Origin: Nitrospira defluvii
GTDB lineage: Bacteria > Nitrospirota > Nitrospiria > Nitrospirales > Nitrospiraceae
NCBI GenBank assembly: GCA_000196815.1
Contig: FP929003.1
Location: forward strand, 1,178,001-1,242,000
Direction: 5' to 3'
Length of the DNA: 64,000 nt
Made by a program: the position numbers and the translations under genes. A model generated the notes under the pieces. The model was given only the letters and a program-made list of their open reading frames with translations, did no database searches and was not told the DNA's origin. Positions 28,459 to 37,616 of this stretch are shown piece after piece (within the stretch, counting starts at the first letter, position 1; every line of letters starts with the position of its first letter).

Positions 28459-29499
28459 ACGGCTATCGACTCCGCAAGACACGAACTGCTTCACGGCATC
28501 CTCAGGCAGGTTTCCCGGTCGTTCTATCTGACCCTCAACGTGCTGCCGGCGACGGTGCGCGACCAGATGGGCTTGGCCTACCTGTTTGCGCGTGCCGCCG
28601 ACACGATTGCCGATACCGATCTGATCGACCGCGAGCAGCGACTCCGCTATCTCACCCAGTTTCGAATGCAGTTCAGTTCCAGCGCTGGGGCGCGGAGTGA
28701 CCTGCACGCGATTCAAGCCGCCTTGATTCCTCATCAAGCCGACTCCGCAGAGCGAGTGTTGCTCCAGCGGCTGGAAGACTGTTTGACGCTGTACGATCAA
28801 TTCGATCCAGCCGACCAAGAACGGATTCGGTGGTTGATGGGGGTGTTGCCGGACGGGATGGCGATGGATCTTTCGCATTTTCAGGGCGATTCGGCTCAGA
28901 ATCTAACGGCGTTTCAGACCCTGGACGAATTGGATCAGTACACGTACTACGTCGCCGGTTGTGTCGGTGAATTCTGGACCCGAATGGTCTGCGCGCACTG
29001 CCCGTCGATGTCGGATTGGGATGTGACGAAAATGTCGGCCATCGGGGTACGATTCGGCAAGGGATTGCAGCTGACGAATATCGTGAAGGATCTGGCCCGG
29101 GATCTCCATCGTGGGCGGTGTTATGTGCCTGAGCCGCTTCTCCGTGAGGCGGGCCTGACGCCGGTTGATTTGCTGAATCGAGAGAGCCTGCCGAAGTTCA
29201 GGCCGGTATTGATGCGGTTGATCAAAATGGCCATCGAACACTTGGATCAGGGCTGGATGTACACCATGGCCTTGCCTCGCCTTGAAATTCGTCAGCGATT
29301 GGCATGTATGTGGCCGATTCTGTTGGCGGGTGAAACGCTGAAACGTGTGGCGGCTGCGCCTGATCTCCTCGACCCGTCGGTCAACGTCAAAGCGCCGCGC
29401 TCCGTCGTCTATCGCGTCATGGCGATGACCACCTTGACGGGCGGTTGCGGATACGTAGGGACGGCCTACTGGGGGCGCTTGCGGAAGCAGATCGTCTGA
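28459..29499 (+). CDS. Squalene/phytoene synthase family enzyme
   Basis: The enzyme condenses two prenyl diphosphates (squalene for hopanoids, or phytoene). Motifs are LFARAADTIADTD and NIVKDLARDLHRGRCYVP, the two aspartate-rich metal sites, and SRSFYLTLNVLP at the family N-terminus. That N-terminus lies upstream of the first ordinary start codon (GTG 28540), so I place the start at ACG 28459, seven bases after AGAAGG. Between the preceding TAA (28444) and GTG 28540 there is no ATG, GTG or TTG in frame. The frame is also that of the cupredoxin gene. Function is firm; the start is uncertain. Confidence 0.85.
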   Translation, partial: TAIDSARHELLHGILRQVSRSFYLTLNVLPATVRDQMGLAYLFARAADTIADTDLIDREQRLRYLTQFRMQFSSSAGARSDLHAIQAALIPHQADSAERVLLQRLEDCLTLYDQFDPADQERIRWLMGVLPDGMAMDLSHFQGDSAQNLTAFQTLDELDQYTYYVAGCVGEFWTRMVCAHCPSMSDWDVTKMSAIGVRFGKGLQLTNIVKDLARDLHRGRCYVPEPLLREAGLTPVDLLNRESLPKFRPVLMRLIKMAIEHLDQGWMYTMALPRLEIRQRLACMWPILLAGETLKRVAAAPDLLDPSVNVKAPRSVVYRVMAMTTLTGGCGYVGTAYWGRLRKQIV

Positions 29500-29545
29500 T
29501 CAGGGAATCCTCTATCTGCCGACATTCTGGAGGTCTGCCGTTGCC

Positions 29546-29941
29546 GTGAAATGTATTGCGGAGCCCTGGATGATCCGACTACTCGGTGCGATGTACGGAG
29601 TGGTTGCCACATGGTTTGCTCCGGCCATGGTTCTGGCGGTCCTTTCGCTGTTCGGTCTTTTGTTGAATCCTCGGGTGATTGGACTCAGGCATCTGCTCGT
29701 TGAGGTCGCAACCGTGTCGTTCCAATTCGGATGCGCTGCGCTTGCGTCTATGGGGTTATGGCGTCTACGGAGGTGGGGCCTGGGGGTGGCTTGCGCCTAC
29801 AATCTGGTGTGGGCCGGAGTGCTCGCCATGCGCGGCTTTGAGAGCGGAGGCAGTCTTTCGTTGCAGGATGCGATGCCCCTCGCGTTGGTGTTGCTGGCCG
29901 TACTCCTGCTGCTGCCCGCGGTTAGAAGTGCGACATGCTAG
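29546..29941 (+). CDS. Small membrane protein, 131 residues
   Basis: The protein is almost all hydrophobic with about four membrane helices, for example VVATWFAPAMVLAVLSLFGLL and LALVLLAVLLLLPAV. No conserved motif is seen. It follows the squalene synthase gene by 46 bases in the same direction and may belong to that transcript. Confidence 0.65.
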   Translation: MKCIAEPWMIRLLGAMYGVVATWFAPAMVLAVLSLFGLLLNPRVIGLRHLLVEVATVSFQFGCAALASMGLWRLRRWGLGVACAYNLVWAGVLAMRGFESGGSLSLQDAMPLALVLLAVLLLLPAVRSATC

Positions 29942-30073
29942 GGAGCCGGGACAGGGCTGAATCGTGCGGATCCTCGGCACAAGCAATTCATCATGCCGTG
30001 GCGGTTCCAGCCCAGTAGGATCGGCTCTCATTCCGTCCAGTGCGTGGTGCGCCGTCCGTCATCCAGATTTCCT

Positions 30074-30376
30074 CTACTTCTTCTGCGGCTCCAGCAATTT
30101 TTCGCCTTTCTTGAATACCGCATAGATCGCTTGCGACGGGCAGGCGTCGAGGCACAGTCGGCAGCTTTCGAGGCAACGGGAAGGATCGAATTTGTAGGGC
30201 GGCGTGGAGAGCCATGCGCTGGTCGGGCAGATGGGAACGCAAATGGCTTGATGGGTGCAACGGTCAGGATGGCGGACCAGGTGATCGCGAATAACCAGCA
30301 TGGGTTTCACTCCTTCGAAGAGACCTTGGGAGAAGATCTCGAACATGTTTTTCTGTGGGAGACTGCTCACTTCCAC
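30074..30376 (-). CDS. Ferredoxin-like 4Fe-4S protein
   Basis: The 100-residue protein has eight cysteines in two groups. The first, CTHQAICVPICP, and the second, CLESCRLCLDACP, suit two [4Fe-4S] clusters, although the first spacing is unusual (C-x5-C-x3-CP). It probably moves electrons. Its start overlaps the end of the next gene upstream by 10 bases. It is the last gene of a four-gene minus-strand cluster of cysteine-rich proteins. Confidence 0.75.
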   Translation of the reverse strand: MEVSSLPQKNMFEIFSQGLFEGVKPMLVIRDHLVRHPDRCTHQAICVPICPTSAWLSTPPYKFDPSRCLESCRLCLDACPSQAIYAVFKKGEKLLEPQKK

Positions 30377-30780
30377 TCCTTGACCAGGTCTTTGAGCCGG
30401 TCTTTCAACTCTGGAATCTGTTCCATATTGTTGCGAATCGCCCCGAGAATATTTTCCAGGCGGGCGGTCCGTTGTGCGTCCTTGTCTTTCTTCAGCAGCT
30501 GATCGTATCCGATATAGGCTTCTGGGTGTTTTGGTTCGAGGTAGCTGCGGCCTGCCTGCAGGGCTTCACCCAATTCATAAGGCTCTGCCGACGGCGGCGG
30601 AAGCACCACAAATGATCCGTCCGTGCAGATCAGCGCGGCCGCGCCGGCTTTGCTCTTGAGCGGTGCCACTGTTTCCACGGTCTTTCCGGCGAGTTGTTCC
30701 CACCGGCTCAGCAGGCCGGGGAAGGTTTTCATAAAGGCCACTTTTTCCATGTTGGCCTTCCATTTCTCGTCGGCTGGCAT
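30367..30780 (-). CDS. Unknown protein in iron-sulfur gene cluster
   Basis: The start MPADEKWKANMEKVAFMK at ATG 30778-30780 gives 137 residues. The protein is predicted as mixed helix/strand with a single Cys (ALICTDGSFVVL) and no membrane span. An in-frame upstream extension looks like non-coding sequence. No family is recognised. Position between ferredoxin-type genes suggests a role in assembling or using an iron-sulfur protein, which is only inference. Confidence 0.6.
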   Translation of the reverse strand: MPADEKWKANMEKVAFMKTFPGLLSRWEQLAGKTVETVAPLKSKAGAAALICTDGSFVVLPPPSAEPYELGEALQAGRSYLEPKHPEAYIGYDQLLKKDKDAQRTARLENILGAIRNNMEQIPELKDRLKDLVKEWK

Positions 30781-30815
30781 AGAGATCTCGCGCGAGTCAG
30801 CAGGGGGTGATGAGT

Positions 30816-31166
30816 TTAGGCCTTCAACGGAGAGAGAAGCGGGAGCGGGGCTTGGTCGGCCATCAAGAGTCGTTCGACCACTTCTCCCTTGACGATGTGT
30901 CGCTCCATGATTTCCTTCACGTCCGCCTCGGACGTCACGCGGTACCAGATTCCTTCGGGATAGACCACCACCGTCGGGCCTTGTGCGCAATAATCGAGAC
31001 AGCCGGCTTTGTTGGCGCGGACGACGCCTTTCAGATTGAGTCGCTTGGCCTCCTGCTTGAAGCAGGCGTGGAGCGCATCGGAGCCGAGCTTGGAGCAGCT
31101 GCCGCGCGGGTCATCCGGTTCGCGTTTGTTGGTGCAGACAAAAATATGTCGCTGATAGCCGGTCAT
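30816..31166 (-). CDS. Thioredoxin-like [2Fe-2S] ferredoxin
   Basis: The 116-residue protein begins MTGYQRHIFVCTNKREPDDP and contains Cys at about 11 and 24 plus a second pair in ANKAGCLDYCAQGPTVVVYP. This matches the thioredoxin-like [2Fe-2S] ferredoxins (HoxE/NuoE-like lone domain). It should transfer electrons. It lies 35 bases upstream of the unknown 137-residue gene. Confidence 0.88.
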   Translation of the reverse strand: MTGYQRHIFVCTNKREPDDPRGSCSKLGSDALHACFKQEAKRLNLKGVVRANKAGCLDYCAQGPTVVVYPEGIWYRVTSEADVKEIMERHIVKGEVVERLLMADQAPLPLLSPLKA

Positions 31167-31204
31167 GTCAACAAGTCCAAGGTTCCGGGGTGCGATGTAA
31201 GGGA

Positions 31205-31573
31205 TTAGGCGCGGGCATGAAATTGCTCGATCAACTGCTTCACGTCCGTCGAGCTGAGGAGCGATGAGCCGGCGGCCTGGGTGCCTGCGATGGCGGCAAT
31301 TTCATTGAGGCGCAACTGCGCCCGTTGTTTGGCCTCAGGTTCCGACAAGGCGGAGGCCTGCCCCTTGGCGAGTTTGTCGAATTCGGCGCGGATGTCGCGG
31401 AAGTCCCGCTGCAGATTCTTCATCATGGAGCAGGGTTCACAATACCATTTCGGGCTTTGATCCGAAGCGGGCGACAGCCGGTCATAGGTCCGTCCGAAGA
31501 AATCTTTTCCCAGCGAAAACTTCATCAATGGTGCGCCCGCGGCGCTGCAGGCATTACAGGATCCGGCGTCCAT
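31205..31573 (-). CDS. CxxC-containing unknown protein, 122 residues
   Basis: I start at ATG 31571-31573 (MDAGSCNACSAAGAP). The protein has CNAC near its start and CEPC at about 47-50, which could bind a metal or iron-sulfur cluster, then a long helical region (NLQRDFRDIRAEFDKLAK). No family recognised. It heads the minus-strand cluster that includes both ferredoxins. Confidence 0.65.
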   Translation of the reverse strand: MDAGSCNACSAAGAPLMKFSLGKDFFGRTYDRLSPASDQSPKWYCEPCSMMKNLQRDFRDIRAEFDKLAKGQASALSEPEAKQRAQLRLNEIAAIAGTQAAGSSLLSSTDVKQLIEQFHARA

Positions 31574-31685
31574 GCGTGAGGTGCTCCTCTTAAGCGGAGA
31601 TGGTCGATGGTCTGCGAATCTTACCGCACTGAACTTTCGCGTAGCAAGGTGCGCAGCTTCCTGACGGTGATCCCGCTCGGCCATG

Positions 31686-31691
31686 TATAAT
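31686..31691 (+). promoter_or_regulatory. Probable -10 box of the alanine dehydrogenase gene
   Basis: TATAAT matches the sigma-70 consensus perfectly and lies about 45 bases upstream of the start codon. A -35 box at the right distance is weak: TGACGG lies 18 bases before it. Confidence 0.4.
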
Positions 31692-31735
31692 ACGGGGTAT
31701 CAGGGCGAAACGGTGTGGGGCGCAAGGAGGCGGCT

Positions 31736-32839
31736 ATGATCATCGGGGTTCCGAAGGAAGTTAAGGACTACGAGTATCGGGTGAGTCTGACGCCTGACGG
31801 CGCTCGTGCCTTGCTGCAGGCGGGGCATCGGGTTTTGATAGAGCCGTCGGCGGGGCAAGGGAGCGGATTTTCGGACGACGCGTATCGGCAGGCCGGCGCT
31901 CAGGTGGCCGGCTCCAAACCCGAGGTGTTTCAGCAGGCGGAACTCATTGTGAAGGTCAAGGAGCCGCAGCTGTCCGAGTGTGCGCTCTTTCGGCCCGGGC
32001 AGGTGCTGTTTACCTACTTGCATCTGGCCTCGTTGCCGGATCTGACCAAGGCGTTGGTCGCGGCCGATATCACGGCCATTGCCTATGAGACCGTTGAGGC
32101 CAGAGATCACAGCCTGCCGATGTTGCGGCCGATGAGTGAGATCGCCGGGCGCCTGGCTGTGCAGGTCGGAGCCCATTATCTCGGGACGGTACAGGGAGGG
32201 CGCGGTCTCCTGCTGGCCGGCGTGCCCGGGGTACCGCCTGCTCATGTCGTGGTGTTGGGCGCCGGCGTGGTGGGAACGTCGGCCGTCAGAATCGCCGCGG
32301 GCATGGGAGCGCGGGTGACTGTCATCAATCTGGATCTTGATCGGCTCCGGTTTCTCGATGACCTGTACGGCGGACGTATCGCGACATGCGCGGCGACGGA
32401 GTCAGCCATTGAACGCGCGGTCGTCGAAGCCGATCTGGTCATCGGCGCGGTGTTGGTCCCCGGGGCGCGCGCGCCGAAGGTCGTGTCGAGAGCACTAGTC
32501 AAGAAAATGAAGCCTGGCTCCGTGATTGTGGATGTGGCCGTGGATCAAGGGGGCTGTTGTGAAACCACCAGGCCCACCACGCACTCGGATCCGGTCTATG
32601 TAGTGGATGGTGTTCTGCATTACTGCGTTACGAACATGCCGGGCATCGTGCCCCACACCTCGACTCTAGCCTTGACCAACACCACGCTCCCTTATATAGT
32701 CCGGCTCGCATCGGAGGGAGTCGAGAAAGCGATTCGATCAGACCCCGGTCTGGCCAAGGGTGTGAACGTGATGAACGGCAGAATTACCTGCCAAGGTGTG
32801 GCCGATGCACACGGCTTGCGTTTTACCCCCGTGATGTAA
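31736..32839 (+). CDS. ald: Alanine dehydrogenase
   Basis: The enzyme interconverts L-alanine with pyruvate and ammonia using NAD. I start at ATG 31736, with AAGGAGG six bases upstream. Motifs are [20 protein letters not shown], the NAD fold [17 protein letters not shown] and the C-terminal [15 protein letters not shown]. The 367-residue length is normal. It is a single gene, next to a tRNA-Pro gene. Confidence 0.96.
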   Translation: MIIGVPKEVKDYEYRVSLTPDGARALLQAGHRVLIEPSAGQGSGFSDDAYRQAGAQVAGSKPEVFQQAELIVKVKEPQLSECALFRPGQVLFTYLHLASLPDLTKALVAADITAIAYETVEARDHSLPMLRPMSEIAGRLAVQVGAHYLGTVQGGRGLLLAGVPGVPPAHVVVLGAGVVGTSAVRIAAGMGARVTVINLDLDRLRFLDDLYGGRIATCAATESAIERAVVEADLVIGAVLVPGARAPKVVSRALVKKMKPGSVIVDVAVDQGGCCETTRPTTHSDPVYVVDGVLHYCVTNMPGIVPHTSTLALTNTTLPYIVRLASEGVEKAIRSDPGLAKGVNVMNGRITCQGVADAHGLRFTPVM

Positions 32840-32874
32840 GACAATCCGGCTTCCCGTTTCTGGTTCTGCCCGGT

Positions 32875-33395
<521 letters not shown>

Positions 33396-33686
33396 ATGAC
33401 CGACACCGGCGAATCAGTGCGCGCGAGAATTCTTGTCAGCGGGCATGTGCAGGGGGTTGGGTATCGTGCTTTTACCTGTCGGATGGCGGCTTCGCGTGGA
33501 GTGACGGGTCACGTCGAGAATCTCGATGGCGGGCAGGTGGCGGTGGATGCTGAGGGGAACCGGGGCGTCCTTGAGGAATTCCTGTCGGATCTCAAGAAGG
33601 GCCCTGTCGGGTCGCGTGTGACGCAGGTGCAGGTGGAGTGGAGTCGCGCTACCGGCCGATCCCAGGCCTTTACGATTAAGCAGTAG
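33396..33686 (+). CDS. acyP: Acylphosphatase
   Basis: The enzyme hydrolyses acyl phosphates. I choose ATG 33396, which gives the normal 96 residues. The motif [20 protein letters not shown] holds the active-site Arg (in GYR), and [13 protein letters not shown] holds the Asn. An in-frame upstream extension is non-homologous. The sigma factor gene follows 11 bases after its stop. Confidence 0.93.
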   Translation: MTDTGESVRARILVSGHVQGVGYRAFTCRMAASRGVTGHVENLDGGQVAVDAEGNRGVLEEFLSDLKKGPVGSRVTQVQVEWSRATGRSQAFTIKQ

Positions 33687-33697
33687 GTAACGGAATT

Positions 33698-34696
33698 ATG
33701 GCTCGACGTGCAGCAGTGCGACAGGACAGCGCAGTGAATTCACCCGTCTCGGCTCGCCGCCCGCGCGTGGCGCGCGGGGATGAGGACGAAGATGCGGAGT
33801 CGGGGAGCCACGCCGAGGCCGAAGAGTCCGGAGCGGACAATCGTCCGGCGGAATCCGGGCGGGCCGAGGGTCTCGACACGATCAAGAGTTACCTTCGCGA
33901 GGTCCGCAAATCGACGCTGCTGAATTTCAAAGAGGAACAGGCATTGGGCAAGCGGGTCATGGCTGGCGACGAAGCGGCGCGCCAGGAGATGATCGAGGCA
34001 AATCTCCGTCTGGTGATCAGTATCGGCAAGCGGTACATGAACCGGGGGTTTCCCTTTGCGGATATCGTCGAAGAGGGCAATCTTGGTCTGATCAAAGCGG
34101 TAGAGAAGTTCAATTACAAGCGGGGGTTCCGCTTCAGTACTTACGCCTCCTGGTGGATTCGCCAGTTTATCGAACGAGCCATTATCAACCAGGGGAAGCT
34201 TGTTCGGTTGCCGGTTCATGTCGTCGAACGGTTGAACCGGTACCTGGGCAAGGTGGAACAACTGGTCCATGAGCTGGGACGGGAGCCAAGGGCCGACGAA
34301 GTCGCCGCCAAGCTGAAAACCAGCGTTGCGGAAGTCGATGACTTGAAGCAGCTGGTCCGCACCACATGCTCCCTCGACAGCCCGATCAGCGACCGGCAGG
34401 ATACGTTTCTGCGCGATGTGATCGAAGATCCGCTCTGCCTGACGCCGGCGGAGACGACTGAAGGCGTGATGCGGCGGGCTGAACTCATGGCCTGGGTGAA
34501 AGAGCTGCCTGAAAAGGAACGCACCGTAATCTTGGCGCGGTTTGGACTTGACGGGGCCGAGTCGCGGACGTTAGAAGAGATCGGCCAGGAAATGGGGCTG
34601 ACCCGCGAGCGGGTTCGCCAGATCGAAACGGCTGCACTGGCCAGGCTTCGCGGCATTATTGAACGGAAAACCATGAAGCGGGCGGATCTCTTATGA
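33698..34696 (+). CDS. Sigma-70 family RNA polymerase sigma factor (RpoD/RpoS group)
   Basis: The 332-residue factor has sigma region 1.2 ([19 protein letters not shown]), region 2 ([19 protein letters not shown], then [16 protein letters not shown]), region 3 and region 4 ending in [14 protein letters not shown]. The absence of a long region 1.1 or insert and its size resemble group 2 (RpoS-like) factors, so it may serve stress or slow-growth genes. Residues 1-65 are low complexity. An adenine phosphoribosyltransferase gene follows after 24 bases. Confidence 0.93.
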   Translation: MARRAAVRQDSAVNSPVSARRPRVARGDEDEDAESGSHAEAEESGADNRPAESGRAEGLDTIKSYLREVRKSTLLNFKEEQALGKRVMAGDEAARQEMIEANLRLVISIGKRYMNRGFPFADIVEEGNLGLIKAVEKFNYKRGFRFSTYASWWIRQFIERAIINQGKLVRLPVHVVERLNRYLGKVEQLVHELGREPRADEVAAKLKTSVAEVDDLKQLVRTTCSLDSPISDRQDTFLRDVIEDPLCLTPAETTEGVMRRAELMAWVKELPEKERTVILARFGLDGAESRTLEEIGQEMGLTRERVRQIETAALARLRGIIERKTMKRADLL

Positions 34697-34720
34697 GAAC
34701 GTCCCCATTCGCGTGCACGT

Positions 34721-35236
34721 ATGAATTACAAAGCCCTCATTCGAGAAGTTCCAGACTTTCCTAAGCCCGGCATCCTCTTCTACGACATTACGACCCTTCT
34801 CAAGCATGCGCAGGCGTTCCGCTCCATCGCGGATGAGCTTGCCGCTCGTTACGAAGGCCAGCGCATCGCAAAGATCGTCGGGATCGAGTCGCGAGGCTTC
34901 ATCATGGGTGGGACGTTGGCTGCCCGTCTCGGCGCCGGGTTCGTTCCGGTGCGCAAGCCGGGGAAGCTGCCTGCCGATATTTATGAGGTCGAATACAACC
35001 TGGAGTACGGATCCAGCGTGTTGGCGATTCATCGGGACGCTGTGTCACCCGGGGAGCGAGTGTTGATCGTGGATGACCTGCTGGCCACCGGCGGCACGGC
35101 AGCGGCCACGATCGACTTGGTGCGGCAACTCGGCGGGGAGATTGCTGGGTTGGACTTCCTGATCGAGCTGAAAGGCCTCAACGGACGTGATCGGCTGGCG
35201 GGTTACGACGTGCATTCGATGATCATCTATCCGTAA
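34721..35236 (+). CDS. apt: Adenine phosphoribosyltransferase
   Basis: Apt makes AMP from adenine and PRPP. The protein begins MNYKALIREVPDFPKPGILFYD and has GIESRGFIMG and the PRPP-binding loop VLIVDDLLATGGTAAA. The length of 171 residues is typical. It follows the sigma factor gene closely and the DksA-like gene follows at 35342. Confidence 0.97.
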   Translation: MNYKALIREVPDFPKPGILFYDITTLLKHAQAFRSIADELAARYEGQRIAKIVGIESRGFIMGGTLAARLGAGFVPVRKPGKLPADIYEVEYNLEYGSSVLAIHRDAVSPGERVLIVDDLLATGGTAAATIDLVRQLGGEIAGLDFLIELKGLNGRDRLAGYDVHSMIIYP

Positions 35237-35341
35237 ATCCCCAAGATCTTGGGGAGCCAGGTACTTGTCAAACGATCTGTCGCGTGATATACCTGCCGAA
35301 CTTTTTCGCCTTGCACTCATCACGAAAGGGCATGAGACTCT

Positions 35342-35917
35342 ATGGCGACGAAAGTCCACGCGAAGAAAAAAACACCAACGACGAAAGCAAAAGCCCCCGC
35401 TCCTGAGAAGCCTGTGAAAAAAGAGCGGTCGGCTCCGGTTACTGCTATGACTGAAAAAGACGAAGACAGCGTTGCCGCGCGTGTTGTGGCAGCGCTTACA
35501 CTGAAAGAAACACCCAAAGAACGAGAAGAGCGTCAGCGTCGGCGTGAAGTCCTGCAGCGAATGCTCCTGAGCAAACGCCAGGAAATCATGCGCGAGATCG
35601 AGGGCAACCTTGGCCAATCGTTGACCGAAGATCAGCAGCGCCGCCTGGAGTCCGCCAGGGATGTGGGGGATCAAGCCCTCATGGATCTGGATCGCGAACT
35701 CGGCATTTCGTTGATGGAAATGCGGAACCGGAAGCGGCAGGCCATCGATGAGGCGTTGACCCGACTCAGCGAAGGCACCTACGGGATTTGCGCGGAATGC
35801 GGCATCGAGGTCAGTGAAAAGCGGTTGGAGGCGGTGCCCTTCGCCAAGCTCTGTGTTCAATGCCAGTCTCGACAGGAATTGCTCGAGAAAATCGAGAAGG
35901 AAGAGGATCGCGACTAG
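35342..35917 (+). CDS. DksA/TraR-family zinc finger protein
   Basis: The 191-residue protein has a basic, low-complexity N-terminal tail (about 1-60), a coiled-coil body, and the four-cysteine zinc finger CAECGIEVSEKRLEAVPFAK followed by LCVQCQ. DksA-type proteins bind the RNA polymerase secondary channel and work with ppGpp. The basic tail of about 60 residues is a lineage-specific addition that resembles a DNA- or RNA-binding region, which is inference. Confidence 0.93.
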   Translation: MATKVHAKKKTPTTKAKAPAPEKPVKKERSAPVTAMTEKDEDSVAARVVAALTLKETPKEREERQRRREVLQRMLLSKRQEIMREIEGNLGQSLTEDQQRRLESARDVGDQALMDLDRELGISLMEMRNRKRQAIDEALTRLSEGTYGICAECGIEVSEKRLEAVPFAKLCVQCQSRQELLEKIEKEEDRD

Positions 35918-36036
35918 CTCACAGGAGCCGGCCGCATCCATTCACCGTTCCGCTTCAGCTTGTGACGCGCCTCAGTCTGTGATCGGCGTTCGAGTGTCCA
36001 AACTTCGGTAGTCTGCCCGACCCTTTCCTGTTCCCT

Positions 36037-36735
36037 ATGACTCACGTCGATCCGAAGGCGGTGATCCTGCTCAGTGGCGGGTTGGATTCTACCGTCACGG
36101 CTGCCATTGCCAAGCAGGATGGCTACCGGCTCTATTGCCTGACTATCTCCTACGGCCAGCGCCACCATGTCGAAGTCGAGCGGGCGAGGGCCGTTGCCCA
36201 GGCCTTGAGTGCCGCCGCTCATGTGGTGGTGGACGTGGATCTACGGGCGTTCGGAGGATCCGCTCTCACGGACGATGTGACTGTGCCCAAGGACCGCACC
36301 CAAGAGGACCGGGCAGGCGGGATTCCCGTCACCTACGTGCCGGCTCGCAACACCATTTTTTTGTCTTTGGCTCTGGCATACGCCGAAACGCTTGAGGCAC
36401 AGAGAATTTACTTCGGGGCCAATGTGCTGGACTATTCCGGTTATCCGGACTGCCGCCCCGATTTTATCCACGCGTTTGAAACGGTCGCCAGGCTTGGAAC
36501 CAAGATCGGGATGGAGGGGCGGTCTGTCGAAGTGTGTGCGCCCCTCCTGATGCTCTCCAAAGCCGAAATCGTGCAACGCGGGCAGGAACTCCGGGCTCCC
36601 TTGGAACTCACGCATAGTTGCTATGACCCCGGCGCTGATGGCGTGGCCTGCGGCCGATGCGACAGTTGCCGGATTCGGCGTGAAGGCTTCCGCCTGGCGG
36701 GAGTTGTGGATCCGGTCCCCTATGCGATACTCTAA
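36037..36735 (+). CDS. queC: 7-cyano-7-deazaguanine synthase
   Basis: QueC converts carboxy-deazaguanine to preQ0 with ammonia and ATP in queuosine synthesis. The PP-loop motif ILLSGGLDSTVTAAIA and the C-terminal zinc cysteines in SCYDPGADGVACGRCDSCR are present. Length 232 is normal. No other queuosine genes lie nearby and I saw no preQ1 riboswitch in the 119 bases upstream. Confidence 0.97.
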   Translation: MTHVDPKAVILLSGGLDSTVTAAIAKQDGYRLYCLTISYGQRHHVEVERARAVAQALSAAAHVVVDVDLRAFGGSALTDDVTVPKDRTQEDRAGGIPVTYVPARNTIFLSLALAYAETLEAQRIYFGANVLDYSGYPDCRPDFIHAFETVARLGTKIGMEGRSVEVCAPLLMLSKAEIVQRGQELRAPLELTHSCYDPGADGVACGRCDSCRIRREGFRLAGVVDPVPYAIL

Positions 36736-36831
36736 CGGACATCGCGGCGACTAAGGTGATGGTCGCGCGGTGCCGTGAGCCCGGTTCGTGTTTCCGCCTG
36801 CGATCACACAAGAATCTGGAGAGCTGTGCCT

Positions 36832-37008
36832 ATGACGCCTGAAGAATTCTTTATGTACCTGATCATCGCCCTCGTGATCATTGCGCCGATCGGTGCGCGG
36901 CTCTACCGTCGGTTGACCTTGAATCGCACGACGCAAATGCTTCGGGATCAGTTGAAGCAATCACAGGGACCCCGGACGACAACCCCGCCTGCTGAGCCCC
37001 CGCGATGA
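36832..37008 (+). CDS. Small single-span membrane protein, 58 residues
   Basis: I start at ATG 36832 (MTPEEFFMYLIIALVIIAP). One transmembrane helix at about 7-24 is followed by a short, positively charged tail that ends in a Pro-rich segment. The stop overlaps the start of the cytochrome gene by ATGA, so the two are translationally coupled. It may be an anchor or partner of the cytochrome. Confidence 0.7.
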   Translation: MTPEEFFMYLIIALVIIAPIGARLYRRLTLNRTTQMLRDQLKQSQGPRTTTPPAEPPR

Positions 37009-37427
37009 AACGAATCAGAGTCAGGAGTATTCAGATGAAGGTCTGGGTGATGGGAGTCGGACTCGCGGTGATGGTTGCAGCTCTGGCGGCTTGCGAGTCC
37101 AATGCGACCAACCAAGACGCCGCAAAGCCGGCTGGAGGTGTGACACCGGCGGAAATGCAGGTCGGCGAGGCGAAATTCACTGCCAATTGTGCCGCCTGTC
37201 ATGGTGTGCGCGGTGTCGGGACCAAGCAAGGTCCGCCGCTTGTGCATAAGATTTATGAACCGAATCATCACGCCGATATGGCGTTCCAGCGGGCCGCAGA
37301 GAACGGCGTCCGCGCTCACCACTGGGAGTTCGGCAACATGCCGAAGATCGAAGGCGTGACGTCTGGAGACGTGGAACATATCACTCGATATGTCCGATGG
37401 CTGCAGCGGGAGGCCGGGATTTATTAA
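37005..37427 (+). CDS. Lipoprotein c-type cytochrome
   Basis: The 140-residue protein has a signal sequence with lipobox LAAC (Cys at about 30) and one heme c site, CAACHG, with a probable distal Met in the GNMPKI segment near residue 115. It should carry electrons on the outer leaflet of the inner membrane or in the periplasm. The first ATG at 37005 overlaps the previous stop; ATG 37035 is an alternative start closer to the signal. Confidence 0.85.
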   Translation: MKRIRVRSIQMKVWVMGVGLAVMVAALAACESNATNQDAAKPAGGVTPAEMQVGEAKFTANCAACHGVRGVGTKQGPPLVHKIYEPNHHADMAFQRAAENGVRAHHWEFGNMPKIEGVTSGDVEHITRYVRWLQREAGIY

Positions 37428-37616
37428 CGTCACTGCCGGTTCGTATTTCCCGTCAGGCTGTGTGGTCACTGTCGACCACTTTCCCTCAACACCCCTTCGT
37501 TTGACAATGTCCGCGTGCGGTTCGTAAGGTATTTGCATGCCATCACGAGGCCGTTGACGCCCGCAGGACGTGGCCAGGCGGGCCTCGGTGGTCAGACCTT
37601 TTCACAGGAGGAACCT

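Noticed and set aside
31661-31691. Full sigma-70 promoter for alanine dehydrogenase
   Set aside because: The -10 box is perfect but the -35 box is weak, so only the -10 is reported.
35918-36036. preQ1 riboswitch before queC
   Set aside because: No matching hairpin and A-rich tail in the 119 bases upstream.
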